Positions 50,806 to 61,951 of a DNA stretch of 64,000 bases are shown in pieces. The stretch lies in the NCBI RefSeq assembly GCF_043641665.1, contig NC_092180.1, positions 8,239,891-8,303,890 on the forward strand. Direction: 5' to 3'. Source of the DNA: Enoplosus armatus (taxonomy: Eukaryota; Chordata; Actinopteri; Centrarchiformes; Enoplosidae). Position 1 is the stretch's first letter. Each line of letters opens with the position of its first letter. Made by a program: the position numbers and the translations under genes. The notes below the pieces were generated by a model. It saw only the letters and a list, made by a program, of their open reading frames with translations. It had not been told where the DNA came from and searched no databases.

Positions 50806-51050
50806 GCGGCATGGTGGCGCAGTGGTTAGCACTGTTGCACGGGAGGTAGAGCGGGTTGGGGGTTTGATCCCCAGCTGCCCCATCATGTCAAAGTGTCCTT
50901 GAGCAAGACACTGAACCCTAAGTTGCTCCCGACGGAGACCAGCACCTTGCATGGCAGCCCGGTCACCATCGGTGTGTGAATGAGACTTAACTGTGAAGCG
51001 CTTTGGGAACCGTGAAGGTTGAAAAGTGTTACATAAGTGAGACCATTTAC
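50806..51050 (+). mobile_element. tRNA-derived SINE
   Basis: The 5' part is tRNA-like, with an RNA polymerase III A box TGGCGCAGTGG (50815-50825) and a B box GGTTTGATCCC (50861-50871, one base from GGTTCGATCCC). The body holds AAGTGTCCTTGAGCAAGACA, CTGAACCCTAAGTTGCTCCC and GCACCTTGCATGGCAGC. The tail reads GAAGCGCTTTGGGAACCGTG, AAAAGTG, TACATAAGTGAGACCATTTAC. This body and tail are typical of a SINE found throughout teleost genomes. No poly-A tail or target duplication is visible. It is the clearest mobile element in the window. Confidence 0.85.
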
Positions 51051-51575
51051 TAAACAGAAACTCAAATATACATCTGCCAGCACTGTCATCATCTTAAGCA
51101 CTTCTCTTTTGCCTAGAATACTCTAATATAAACACATCAGTTGTGTTAATGGTTTTACTGTGATTAAACTGAACTACTGGAGCTGGTACACATAACATGA
51201 TGTAGTATTACAGCAGAGATGGTGTGTGTGACATGCAGAATTAACAACAACATCGTTTTTCTTCCCTGCGTTGATATAAATGTTTAATCAGGCTTCAGTG
51301 GGAGTTTTTTAATAATGAATAGGGACTTTTTCGATCATAAAATCTGAGATGCTTGTTTGAAAAGGGTGTTGTTTCAATGCTAATTATTTATGAGAAAATT
51401 AAAGCTGGCTCTGAGGTGAATGAGCAACCCTGTATGTGTTCATGCTGTTTGCTTTGGTCCAAAAACGACCACCTGAAGTCATAATGTTAAATTCCTCCCA
51501 TCATACCCATCATACCTGATATTATGAGTGCATTATATTCAACTCAGAGACACACAGAACAGTAGAGTGTCAGAA

Positions 51576-51576
<1 letters not shown>

Positions 51577-51614
<38 letters not shown>
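51577..51614. repeat. (CA)n microsatellite
   Basis: About 38 bp of uninterrupted CA. Confidence 0.95.
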
Positions 51615-51616
<2 letters not shown>

Positions 51617-54600
51617 CCCTTCGACTGTAATGATATTCCTTGATAACCTCTCTCTCCTCTGTTCTCCATCTTGGCTGTGTTAGATCCCGGACTTAATGGA
51701 CGATAACTGAAGCCATGCAGCCTCTCACAGCCACTACAGAAACACTAAGAAACTTCAAGATTCTCATCAGACCCATTGAACTGAGACAGCACATTCCTCA
51801 CAGATTCAATGCACTTGGATGTGCGGTAGTTTCACATCAGTCTCACCAAAATATATTTGCTCGTTAGGGCTCGTGATGAAAAGAAGCACTGGCTACACCT
51901 GATGTTACGATAATGAAACAGCAAGACCCAGATTGCTGTTAGAGCAGATGCTACGGGCAAACACATAACAAATGCTATCTGTTCTTTTCAGTCCTCGGGG
52001 CTACTGAGTTCACAAACTGAAGGTGGCTTTTTTGTCTTTCAGTGCTCGTGTTTATGTGTTTCTACAAAACACTAATCCTGTTATTTCTTCCCTGCAGGAC
52101 GCACATTTCGTCAGTTCCTTAGAGACATCATTGCTATGATTTTTAAAAACTTTTTTTTATCGGAATTAGTGAGCCTCCTTCGCTCTGCTGACACACAAAC
52201 TTGTGTCTGCTGACCTAGTCTCCTTCTCCTCCTCATTTGCCTCAGATGGAAGCAGTGATGCAAATGTTGTAGCTGACAAGTACCTGGCTTGGTGACATTT
52301 CATGGGGGTTTTTTTGTACCTGAGGGCCAAATCGTACACTCATCAACTGTTCCTCGCCGTCAGTGTGTAGCCTGACTTAGCTGGACTGTGTGTAAATTCA
52401 ATGTGTGACTCCCTACTTATAGATTCAGAGTGTCACTCTTCCAGTATAAGCACCCTGATCCAAGAGCAGCTGCAGAAGAGCCTTTAAAAGTTTGCAGCAG
52501 TGGCTGAAGGGTTTCATACTAACAATATCAGCTTTCTGGCAACTGGCTGCCGCTCTAGAGAAGACAGCAACTTCTACGCAGACCACGACTTCTCTCTTTT
52601 TCTATGGGCGGAAGGATGGGTGAATGAATGGATGTATGGATGGATGTGTAGATGGGGGGATAAACAGGGGAAGCAGGAGGCTGTTTGGCTGCAGCAGATG
52701 GAGGAGCAGCAGGTGTCGGGATGGGGAGGGACCAAGGTTCCCATAGTCAGCGTTCCACTATGATGCTCCTTGACAGCACAGGGAATGGATGTGTGGGAGA
52801 ATGTACTCTCTCCCCATTAGCACATCTTCAGCCCAAAGCTGCCTCCACTCCAGGCTCTCCTCACTCTCAGGGGAAATAGAAAGAGGTGGGGAAGGTGTAC
52901 TCTCTTGGAGGTGGTGGCAGAACCATGTCATGGACGTGATGGATAGATGGTTGGACTGGTGATGTGTCACAAGGGTCATGGGCTGTGCCGTGGCTTGCCT
53001 TGGTGCAACATTTATCACCTGATCACAGTAAGTGACAGGTGTGAAAATTGAATTTTGCACAGTTTTTTATTTTTAAACAGATAGTGGGTTTGGATTTTTA
53101 TTTTACATTTTGTGGTCAGGATGCAATTCAAACCCAGAAGGCAATAGCTATCAGGAAAAACTGATCCTAAATTGAAACTTCTTAAAAATAAATATATCAA
53201 AAGGCAAAGAGGCATAACAACAACATGGAAATTTAGATATGAAAAACCATGTCAAAAACCAGGCTGGCCAAGTGAGTCCAAAAATGATAAGGCTGTCATT
53301 ACCAGCTGGTGGTTTTGTGTGATGAGAATAACTTTGCTCTGTGGACAGCATGTGAGTCTGGTTCAGGAAATCACAGGCTGTGGTAAAGACACTGCAGAAC
53401 GCACAGTGAAACTGCTTCAAATGAAGCTGGGAACCTTTGCTCTGAGGGACCAATAAACACCCAGACTGGTGCCTCAGCAGGACACACATAAACACACACA
53501 ACTCACACGTGCACACAAACCCGCTTGCCACAGGGAAAATCAGGGCAGATGAATAGAGTGTTGTGCAGCACATTACAGGAGACAAACAAATAAGCTGCAT
53601 GTGTCACGACCGATAACACACATCCCTTGGTGTGCTGTGTATGTGTCTGAGGACATCTTCTGTATATGAGGTGGCAATGGCCTTTCATTAATCCCAAACT
53701 ATTTCAGTTTATTTAAAGAGTCACCAGCGACATGACTCACGCTGCCTCCGTGCCATCTTCTCCTCAAATACTTTTTTCACTGTGTCGCGGCACTCTGTGT
53801 TGACTTACATCCAACAAAACATGGAAAATGAGCTTATTATTTAAAAAAAAAAGAGAAGTAATTTCAGATGTCCTATAAATGTCTACCCTCTATGTTCTGA
53901 ATGGCTCACTAATAAATCAATAAATACAGAAAGCCACACCTCGCCTGTCCTCGGGCATGCAAGCATGCACACAGTTGTTCTTGCTTCTGAAACTGACTCT
54001 TTTTTTAATTTAACTGCATGACACTGAGGTATTTCAACCAAAAAAGCAGTGAAAATATCAGATCTTAGGCTGCAAAACATCAGACATTACATGATTCCGC
54101 TGGCACAATTACACATTTGAAGTTAAGAAAACACTTGTACATTACACCTTTTCATAAGTTTTTCATATTGGACCGCTCTGACCAGTGAGAGTCCTGTGTC
54201 AGTAGAATGTAATAATAGTAATTTCTTATTCCAAACTCAAAGCATGAACGCAGGGAAATATTTGAGTAACAGCTGCCAGCTTAATCAACTAAAAAGGTTG
54301 AGAAATTTATACAAGAGATGAGAGTTTTAATTGCTGCAATAGTTGCAAAATACTTATAATACACTACATTAGAGGAAGCCCATTTAGGGTCAAAATATAT
54401 TCATTAAAACATTGTGTATAACAAGGATGATTTGTTAGGCTGTGACATTTCTGGAACCAGAATGCTAAGCTAATCATGGTATTAATATATTAGCTGCAAT
54501 ATGAAGGATCTGTTAAGGGTATGTTGCCACAGCTCTCTCTATATTTCCTTCTGTCTGTGTTTCCCTGCCCTTGCATTTAGACAGAGATATTCCAGTGTTT

Positions 54601-54659
54601 GTATTCATGTCTCATACTATATTCACGAGATATTACTGAACCAACGCATGAGATCCAAA

Positions 54660-55080
54660 TGAATGGACAATTTCTTCAATATTCTGTGAGACCAGGCGTC
54701 ATTAATGAAAATTACCATTCTAATTGATGAATGACTATCTTCCTGTAATGAAATTATGGGGTGAAAAGCCAAATAGTTATTTTAGGAGAGGAGGATAAGG
54801 TGCTTTTGTGGTAATACCCTTTTTTTTTTATCATAAAAGATAATAGGCGGGCTCTAATTGGAGTGTTGATGAGGACACTACAATAGGTCCTCCCCCGAGA
54901 GGGGATTTCTGGGGGTCTATCATTTAAAGATAGGCCCACCATTTCGCACAGCTTTTAATTGAAATCCCATGAAAAAAAATAGAAAGAAAAACTTAATAGC
55001 TTTCGCCTGAGCACTCAACCAATCACAGAGATAGTGGCACCCATTGACTTGGGTAATTATTTCTGAGTTTAACTCTTGTG
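54660..55080. promoter_or_regulatory. Conserved-noncoding-like block, putative
   Basis: A stretch without simple repeats other than one T run, with spaced homeodomain words (CATTAATG, CTAATTGATG, TTTAATTG, GGTAATTA) embedded in mixed sequence and no open frame. The appearance suggests a developmental enhancer; nothing more can be shown from one genome. Confidence 0.25.
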
Positions 55081-55374
55081 TGCAGTGAGAGATTGTACTT
55101 GTTCTTTACTAAGGAGCTACTGCTAAATGGTGGAATATGTCATGTTTGGAGGCTTGAGGCAGGCGGCAGTGCCGGGTGGAATCTTTTTTAATGAATGCTA
55201 ATTTGTGTTGATATTTGAGCTGATTTGATTGGAGGGGTTCCACCACGCTGGGGCAAGAGAATACCAGAGACTGCACAGTGAGGCTACCTCTCCTCTGACA
55301 GGGTTTCACTAAGATGGATGACAGTGATCTATGTCTGGATGTGTAATTTAATCACAGGTCTTCTCTAGCAGGGG

Positions 55375-55387
55375 GAGTACAGTATAA
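55375..55387 (+). promoter_or_regulatory. CTCF-like motif, moderate
   Basis: CTAGCAGGGGGAG matches 11 of 13 core positions of the CTCF consensus CCASYAGRKGGCR. Confidence 0.25.
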
Positions 55388-55877
55388 CCATTATGAGGAT
55401 ATTAATGTATGCAGATTATTGGCTGGATGTCAGCAGCTGGTTGCCTTGATGAAAGCCACCAGGGATTCACAGCTGTGGCTTCGTGAGACTACTGAGGCCC
55501 ACTGTGATCTAGGAGCTTTATGGGACCGTGTCACAGACTGACAGGTGAAGTGGGGGTGGATAGATGCTATTTGTGCATTCTGACAGTACCTGGCTGTACC
55601 ATACACTTCACATCGGTTACATCAAGCAAGCAGCAAACGAAACCATCTGCACCATCTATATCTGTCTGTATCATCACTCGTCGAATTTGAGCTGCATTCA
55701 TAACTGTGAAATGGACCCTATAAAGCACACATTCAGAAGTGAAATCATATGCATTATCATCATCTGTGTTCCCTATAGTTTTGGAAATTGCGAGGAAAAC
55801 ATGAACACCTCTTTTCATTGAAACTTGAAGACCTGGATAATTACACTATGAATCATATTCTCTCCACTTTATGCTGT

Positions 55878-56222
55878 AGGTCACCACTTTATGACTTTAT
55901 CAACAACTATCTGATGTAATTTGGTATACACATTAATGTCCCCCTCTGGATGAATTGTAATAACTTTGGTGATCCCGACTTTGCGTCTGAGCCATCATCA
56001 GGTCAGAATTTCAATTTGTGCGATACTTTATGACCAAATATGACATTCCCATCAGCCTCAACTGAGTTAAACTAGGTTAGCTAAACTAAGATGGTGACTA
56101 TGATGAAATTACCATAGCACTTGCATGAGCATTGCCATTGTGAGCATGTTAGCATGCTAATCATTTAACTTTGAACAGCCTCAAAGAACTACTAGTGTGA
56201 CCGTAGACTTTTAGTTATGTTT
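55878..56222 (+). repeat. Dispersed repeat family C, long copy
   Basis: Ordered landmarks: AATTTGGTATACACATTAATG, TGGATGAATTGTAATAACTT, GGTGATCCCGACTTTGCGTC, GCCATCATCAGGTCAGAATT, ATGACATTCCCATCAGCCTC, AAACTAAGATGGTGA, CATTGTGAGCATGTTAGCATG, then ACAGCCTCAAAGA and GTAGACTTTTAG. I recall this order of words from a very common percomorph repeat. Many stops in all frames; non-coding. Confidence 0.65.
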
Positions 56223-56244
56223 CTAAAGTTAATCTAATCCTACT

Positions 56245-56810
56245 AGGGATGTTAATGATTAATCATTAATTGATTCATTGTCGTTAATAATTTAGCCGAT
56301 TAAATATGTATTATCCGACAATGTACGTTTCGTGTTCCATTTCTCCAGAGATCGCATATAGCAACTTTTACGCCACAAGACGGCGTGCTTCACCTTGGCA
56401 GTTCAGAAAAACCACTGCCGCGACAAAGGAGGAAGCGGTCAGTGGGATATGATGAGGCAAAACGAAGTCCAGCATGGGAGCATTACACTGTAAAAAAAGG
56501 ACAATGCTCAATGTAAATATTGCTACACCGTCTTAGAAATACAGCTGCAGTACAACGTCACTGTTTTACCACCTGAAAAGTCAGCGCCTGGCGATGTAGA
56601 GAATTACTCAGGCAATCGCATCCTCTCAAGAGGTACAATTACTAGCCGCGCTGAGAAATAATGTTTCACGTAACTAATGTGCCGCTAGAATTGTTTAAAT
56701 TAAAGTTAAACTGAGAAAAAGATGTGCTTTTTGTATCTTATTAATTATGAATGATTGATTGTTAACGTGTTCAACTATCGGTTAAGGAAAATGCACGAAA
56801 CTTCCAATTA
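56245..56810 (+). mobile_element. hAT-type transposon relic with BED zinc-finger remains
   Basis: The left end, AGGGATGTTAATGATTAATC with repeated ATTAAT/GATTAA words, has the form of a hAT terminal region. The right end (56740-56785) has matching ATGATTGATTGTTAACG and ATCGGTTAAG. Between them a degraded coding segment (about 56441-56585) reads S-P-A-W-E-H-Y-T-V, then after a frameshift in an A run K-D-N-A-Q-C-K-Y-C, and after another shift S-L-F-Y-H-L-K-S. This is the Trp-x-(His/Tyr)-Tyr, Cys-x2-Cys and His-Leu-Lys order of a BED finger. The rest of the transposase is gone. Frameshifts and stops make it non-functional. Confidence 0.6.
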
Positions 56811-57080
56811 AACTTGCAATCTTAAATGGTACAGTGATATAACTTGGCATTTAATTTAGATCTGTTTTCAGCTTTTGTCTGCTAAAAAGGCATTTGGCAT
56901 GGTAATTAGTGTTCAAAACCTGCAGCTGCACAACCTGAAAGTGAGAACTCTTGAATTGTGCACCCTATAATGAACACTTTGGCAACAATCTTAAAAGCGA
57001 TATAAAAACTTAAAAATCACTTCTCGCTATTTCATCATTATTTTCCTTTGAAACAAATCCCCCCCCCATAACCAGCCGCT

Positions 57081-57102
57081 CCACCACCACCACCACCACC
57101 AC
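57081..57102. repeat. (CCA)n microsatellite
   Basis: About seven CCA units, shortly after a C7 run at 57061-57067. Confidence 0.9.
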
Positions 57103-57685
57103 AATCCCCTCTCCTCAACCTGCTCATTCTTGCTCTCTGAGTACTTATTAGAAGAACAATCATTGTTATATTTAGGCTGCTGTTGAGAATATTCTCAGGG
57201 AACATCATTCTCCTGTGAATTTGAGGAGAACCTTAATATAGGACAAGAGGTGAAGGTTATTCATTTCTAAGTCTTCATAGCCTCTGATGGCTACCATGCT
57301 GTAGGAATATAAGTACGGGATAAGATGAACAGGTAGACGCTGACAGACAATAATTATTCATTTTTAGTTAGGCAACCAGGTTTAAAATACACTGCATCAA
57401 ACAGAAGACAGATTTATTTTAAATCTCCCGAGGCTGCCAACAACATTGCAATGGATTTAGTATGAAATAAAATACGGTGTGCTCTTCCTGGTTAATTTCA
57501 ATGTAAAAGCATTTTGGTGTGTTTTTAAATAGCTATGTGATGTTGTTTCCCTCAGTAGGCATTCGAGGAGAAAAGGGGACAGTGAAATGTCAAATTCTTT
57601 TTTTAATCTTCTTTCCATTTCCACATTTTCACGCACCTGGGAATACCAGTGCAGAGATCACCTCTTCGTCATCTCATCTCCCTGT

Positions 57686-57707
57686 TCTCTCTCTCTCTCT
57701 CTCTCTC
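57686..57707. repeat. (TC)n microsatellite
   Basis: About eleven TC units. Confidence 0.9.
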
Positions 57708-58402
57708 AACAGTTTCATCCTGTTTTCAGTTTCCCTTCTTCTCTAATCAGAAAATGTCTGTTGTGTTTGTGTTCCACTGACAGAGATTGTGTGGCGGTGG
57801 CTCTTTAAAGCGCAGGTGATCCCTCTGGGTAGCTCCCCGTCTCCAAACCAAGACATGAGGCAGCAGTGGCTCTCCAACTGATACAGCGTGGCCCCTCACA
57901 AACACGAACGCACACTAAAGGGCATCTGCTTCACAAATACTCACACAGCTATATACACATACAGGATACACACTCGCACAAAAACAATTTAAAGGAGATA
58001 TACCCCAGCTATAGTATGCTTCAAGCATAGCAAAAGTATACACTCGTACTGCTCACACAAACACACACAACTTGAATGTAGCAGGAGAACCAGTGCATGA
58101 CATTAAATGGGGAATTGGTGCTCTTTTTCTTATTTATAAAGTACCTCACACGTAGAGTATATATCACTAGAAATACACACACACACAAAGAATATACACA
58201 TGCTGGAATAAAAGGAACAACCAGTTACATAAGCATTAGAATCTGTGACCTGGAACTATTTTGATCAAAGAAACCGTACTACATACCAATAGAGGTGAGA
58301 ATTTCTTCATTTTTTTCTTTTTAGATGAACTGACCCTTTGATCATCAACTCCCCATGCACATAGTAATTCATAGTGGTTTTTGTGTGTATTCATATATAT
58401 AA

Positions 58403-58403
<1 letters not shown>

Positions 58404-58441
<38 letters not shown>
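58404..58441. repeat. (AT)n microsatellite
   Basis: About 38 bp of alternating AT, a cruciform-prone tract. Confidence 0.95.
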
Positions 58442-58444
<3 letters not shown>

Positions 58445-58668
58445 TGTGAATAGTGCGACAAATCACATCTTTCAAATGCCTTCTCTGTGGGTGGCTTAGT
58501 GGATGTACAGAGTCGTGTGTGCATGTGTCTATGCCAGTCTGCCGGGTTACTGACAGTTTGTCTCCGTCTCTGAAGGGCCTAATTAAGTCTTCATGTGTCT
58601 CTGCTCTCAGTCTTTTGCTTCACTCCATGATGTTTGTGTTTGGTGCTTCTCCTCCCCTCCTCCTACAG

Positions 58669-58728
58669 GCTTCTTCACATGCAGTCTTTGAACACAGTGC
58701 CCAGTTGTATATCTGCCTTTGACTGAAG
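58669..58728 (+). other. Splice-bounded 60-nt segment with stops in all frames
   Basis: The acceptor is excellent (GCTTCTCCTCCCCTCCTCCTACAG) and the donor is the consensus AAG followed by GTAAGA. All three frames contain a stop. Two of these stops fall only in the last few codons, and one frame ends in TGA two bases before the donor. This fits a noncoding-RNA exon, a poison cassette exon that would trigger nonsense-mediated decay, or a pseudo-exon. If spliced after the exon at 15570-15664 it would add 18 codons and then stop. Confidence 0.3.
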
Positions 58729-59233
58729 GTAAGAATTTGTCTTTCTCCACTACATTCAGCCTGTCATCGGATAGTTGTCTCAACTGGGCAGCTCGCCTGA
58801 GACAGACAAAACACAATAATTCTCTCAGAGGAGGCAGCCTCCTCGCCAAAGGCATTTGGACAGTCATGTTGTCCTACTTCCCTTCTTGTCAGTAACACTG
58901 AAAGACTATGATTTTGTGTCATTTTGAAGGTGTAATCATACTCATTTTCATGAAAAACACAACAAAGTGGTTATATTAATTTGTCAAGTGTGTGTGTGGC
59001 ACTGGAAGCATCATAAAATGAAGTAGTGAACTGTTGCTGCTTCTCCTTACCTTTATGTACTCTCTGAAGACACACTTTGGCTACACACTTTGACTCATCC
59101 TCTAATGCATAGAGCCATTATGTGACTGTATTGATCATGCTAATGACGAAAAAGAGCAACGTATGCAAGCAGACATGGAGGTCAAGCAATGACACAATTG
59201 ACAGCTAAGGGACAAGGACAGGAGGGATTGCAG

Positions 59234-59292
<59 letters not shown>

Positions 59293-60392
59293 TGTGGCAC
59301 GCAAGCTTGCATGTTTTAAGAGGGTATCTGGGGGATAAAACACACGCTGATTGGTGTGATAGGCCAAATTCAGTGCAAATATGCACGCAGACACACACAA
59401 AGTTTCAAATTCAATTCCTGGAAATGAATGTGACTTTTATTTAAGACCCCTTGTTCTGAGACACCAGTCAGCAGATGATATGTGATGGTTGATGGGTGAT
59501 GGATGCTGTCACCTTGTGGTGTCCCTGCTGGGATGGAGGGAAGGCGGGAGAGAAAGAGAGCAAGAATTATCTCCACAGAGTTCAGAAAATGCGAAACAGC
59601 GGAAACAAAATGTCAGAGCTGGGAATTGTGAACAGACGGCAGAGCGCGTACGTGGCGATGTGCATGTTTTGTGTGAGTGTGGCGGGTGTGAATGTCAGAG
59701 GGGAGAAGTGTTCTTCCCCCATGCTACAGATAAATCACATCTATCGGGCAGATCGCAGTATGAGACATGAGATACGACGGAGAAACACCACACATCTGCT
59801 GTTGCTTCCCTACGCTAGGGAACATTACCCTCCTGGAGCTACAAGGCTGTAATTAGAATCATAAAACTTACTCCAAGTCCGTTAGCATGACCCCCCTGGT
59901 GATACAGATCTGTAATCAGCATTTATATGCCTGACTTTATATGCCTAACTGTATTACCGTTGGTAAATAATGAAGTGGTAGTTTGTTCTAGATATGGAAC
60001 AACTCAAAGTGTGACAGCAAGGCTTGACAGAGTTGTAAAACAAGTGCTGACTTATTATAAGACCATGACACTGATTTACCAGAAGTGTGTGGCTACTTGT
60101 CATCCAATCATAACAATACGTATTGAGTTGTGTCACTAGTTGGCTGTAGAATTACGTTTTCTTCCAGTAAATCCAGTATATCATGACGCATGGCAGGTAT
60201 CAAGAGTGATTTTTTTGATAATTCCATGTGTACATATTTTTGTACCCTCAAATGAATAATTTTCATGCACAAATTAGTCAACTGAATAAATAATTCATAT
60301 CTAATTATTTTAATTTGTTCCCTTGAATTAATAATTGTGCCCTTGAACAACTCATGGCTTAAAATTAGATAAACCTGCAACTGCTGATTTTT
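58729..60392. other. Non-genic interval
   Basis: Contains a TG array and short open frames without known domains. A minus-strand 12-nt segment at 59513-59524 has a very long pyrimidine tract before it but is too short to assess. Confidence 0.5.
59235..59296. repeat. (TG)n microsatellite, about 62 bp
   Basis: Uninterrupted TG to 59289, one extra T, then three more TG units. Confidence 0.97.
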
Positions 60393-60945
60393 TTCGGCCA
60401 CTTGAGGGCAGCAGAAACAAACTGTAAACAGAACAATGACATATCATCACCTATTAAGAATATATGGCTATATTGTACTTGTTGGCAATCAGTTGCCTGT
60501 TTACACATCCAACAGACACAGAGCAACATAAGCATATTGAGACATGTTTGCGTCCAATATTCACTCTCTCTGAGCTCTGTTTTTGCTCTTCACTTACTCC
60601 TGAGGGGAATATCTGCTTCTTTAGCTACTAATGCTCCACTACGTTCAATAGCTAGCCGCTACCTTTGTCTGCTGTTTGATGCTGGGCAGGAAGAGCACAG
60701 TGGGTCTTAGAGCTTTTTTGCTGAAAGCACCTGCTGGTGCTAAAATCTACACTGATAAGAGCGGTGACAGTGAACCAACAGTAAAGTTGTGGGATGTAAA
60801 ACCAAAGCAATGATCTGAAAGATGCTAATGAGCTCTCTCGAGCTGAGGGGAACTGCAGAGTCAGGTGTTAATTCTCTGTGGTTTCATCTCTACAAGCAAT
60901 GCCATTCATATACAGTTAGTCATGTGATCCATTGTTACTATACGG
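60393..60945 (+). repeat. Dispersed repeat family D
   Basis: Ordered landmarks: CGGCCACTTGAGGGCAGCAG, GAGCTCTGTTTTTGCTCTTCA, ACTCCTGAGGGGAATATCTG, TCTTTAGCTACTAATGCTCC, TCTGCTGTTTGATGCTGGGC, CACAGTGGGTCTTAGAGC, AGAGCGGTGACAGTGAACCA, GTAAAGTTGTGGGATGTAAA, TGAGGGGAACTGCAGAGTCA and TTAGTCATGTGATCCATTGTTA. I recall this series as a repeat seen in many percomorph genomes, though its class is not known to me. A CTCF motif lies at its left end. The overlapping frame at 60402-60710 is accidental. Confidence 0.6.
60398..60411 (+). promoter_or_regulatory. Near-consensus CTCF motif
   Basis: CCACTTGAGGGCAG matches 13 of 14 positions of the core consensus CCASYAGRKGGCRS, preceded by the favourable GG. 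It is the best CTCF-like site noticed in the window and sits at the start of a dispersed repeat. Confidence 0.5.
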
Positions 60946-61933
60946 TGCTAAAAAGCAGTTACAGTTATATATGGATTGTCTGACTGAGGTACATGAATAA
61001 ACTAAGGGCAATCTCTATTTTTGCAAAGCAATAAACTGTATGCTGTGCTTAAAAATAAATATATAAATAAAATAAATACATTAACATGGTCCCATACACT
61101 CCCAATACATTTTGCACAGGGTCAGTAATATTTGTACAACTGACATCCCTGGTCTGGATGTTGGCCTGCCAGACCCACAATGTATGAATGAGAGAGTGGA
61201 GAAACTCAGTGAGAGAGGAGGGAGCAGGTGGAGGGTGGTGGATTCCTGCTGACTCGCATCATGAACAATAAAGCTGAGTCACTTTGCAACACACACACTG
61301 GGCTGTGCTGACACCTGTAGTTTGGTTCCCTTTGGTCAGACCAAAGTGGAAAAATAGTCTCATCGTTGCCTTTGACTTTTAGTTTATGTCTTCGTACTGA
61401 CTGACAACAATTGCTGTAAATATGAAGTCACATGGACCAACAGGTAAAGCGTTCACTGGACAGTTTTAGTGACTTATTCATATTCAGCTGCACACAGATC
61501 CACACTGCTGATTGACTTTATCCTATCAGCCATACAGTCACAGCACAACTTCAATAAACTGGTGCAACTTCATTCTACAACTGAGGAATGTTTACTGACA
61601 TTGACAAGAAATATCCACCATAAAAAGTTCAAATATTGTTGCTGTGATCACATAATTTACACAGGGAATCCAACACTGACTTGTGCCCTCTTTTATGTGT
61701 GAGCATGATGGGCGTTGGGGAGGCTGAACTGTGAGGCCCGCTCTGTATTAAAGCAAAGGCTGCAGGCTCGGTGAGATTTCATCAGATCCTTTGGATGAAA
61801 GAGCCCGCTTGACAAGAGATTTACGAAGCCTCCCTAACTTAACACAACCTGCAAAACTAAAGTGAAACTTGATAGCTATTTACCCATTCTGTTTAGTCAC
61901 AACATTCCCATGAAATCATTGCTGCCCCGGATT

Positions 61934-61951
61934 GGGGGGGGGGGGGGGGGG
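61934..61951. repeat. Poly-G tract (G18)
   Basis: About eighteen consecutive G on the + strand, G-quadruplex-prone. Confidence 0.95.

Larger units (their letters stand above)
51051..55877. other. Non-genic interval
   Basis: It holds a CA array at 51577-51614, two acceptor-like sites (near 51682 and 52097) without supported exons, and a plus-strand open frame at 53172-53456 (94 codons) that matches nothing I know. About 54660-55080 is enhancer-like (CGTCATTAATGAAAATTACC, TTCTAATTGATGAATGAC, CTTTTAATTGAAATCCC). A CTCF-like word lies at 55375-55387. Confidence 0.5.
56811..58668. other. Non-genic interval
   Basis: Contains a (CCA)n tract, a CT tract and a long AT array. No exon was supported. 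Confidence 0.5.

Noticed and set aside
50806..50885. Genuine tRNA gene
   Set aside because: It has A and B boxes but no cloverleaf-consistent acceptor and anticodon arms, and the downstream body is SINE sequence.
51683..51712. Acceptor-like site followed by a short frame ending in TGA
   Set aside because: Eight codons only; no polyadenylation context evident.
52098..52170. Strong TTTCTTCCCTGCAG acceptor followed by a short open frame
   Set aside because: No good donor; stop codons soon after in all frames. It could be a terminal exon but nothing supports that.
53172..53456. 94-codon + strand frame with protein-like look in its C-terminal half
   Set aside because: No acceptor or donor at sensible positions and no similarity I can name; kept out for lack of support.
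59513..59524. 12-nt minus-strand microexon candidate after a long pyrimidine tract
   Set aside because: Too short to judge, and the tract comes from a GA-rich patch on the + strand.
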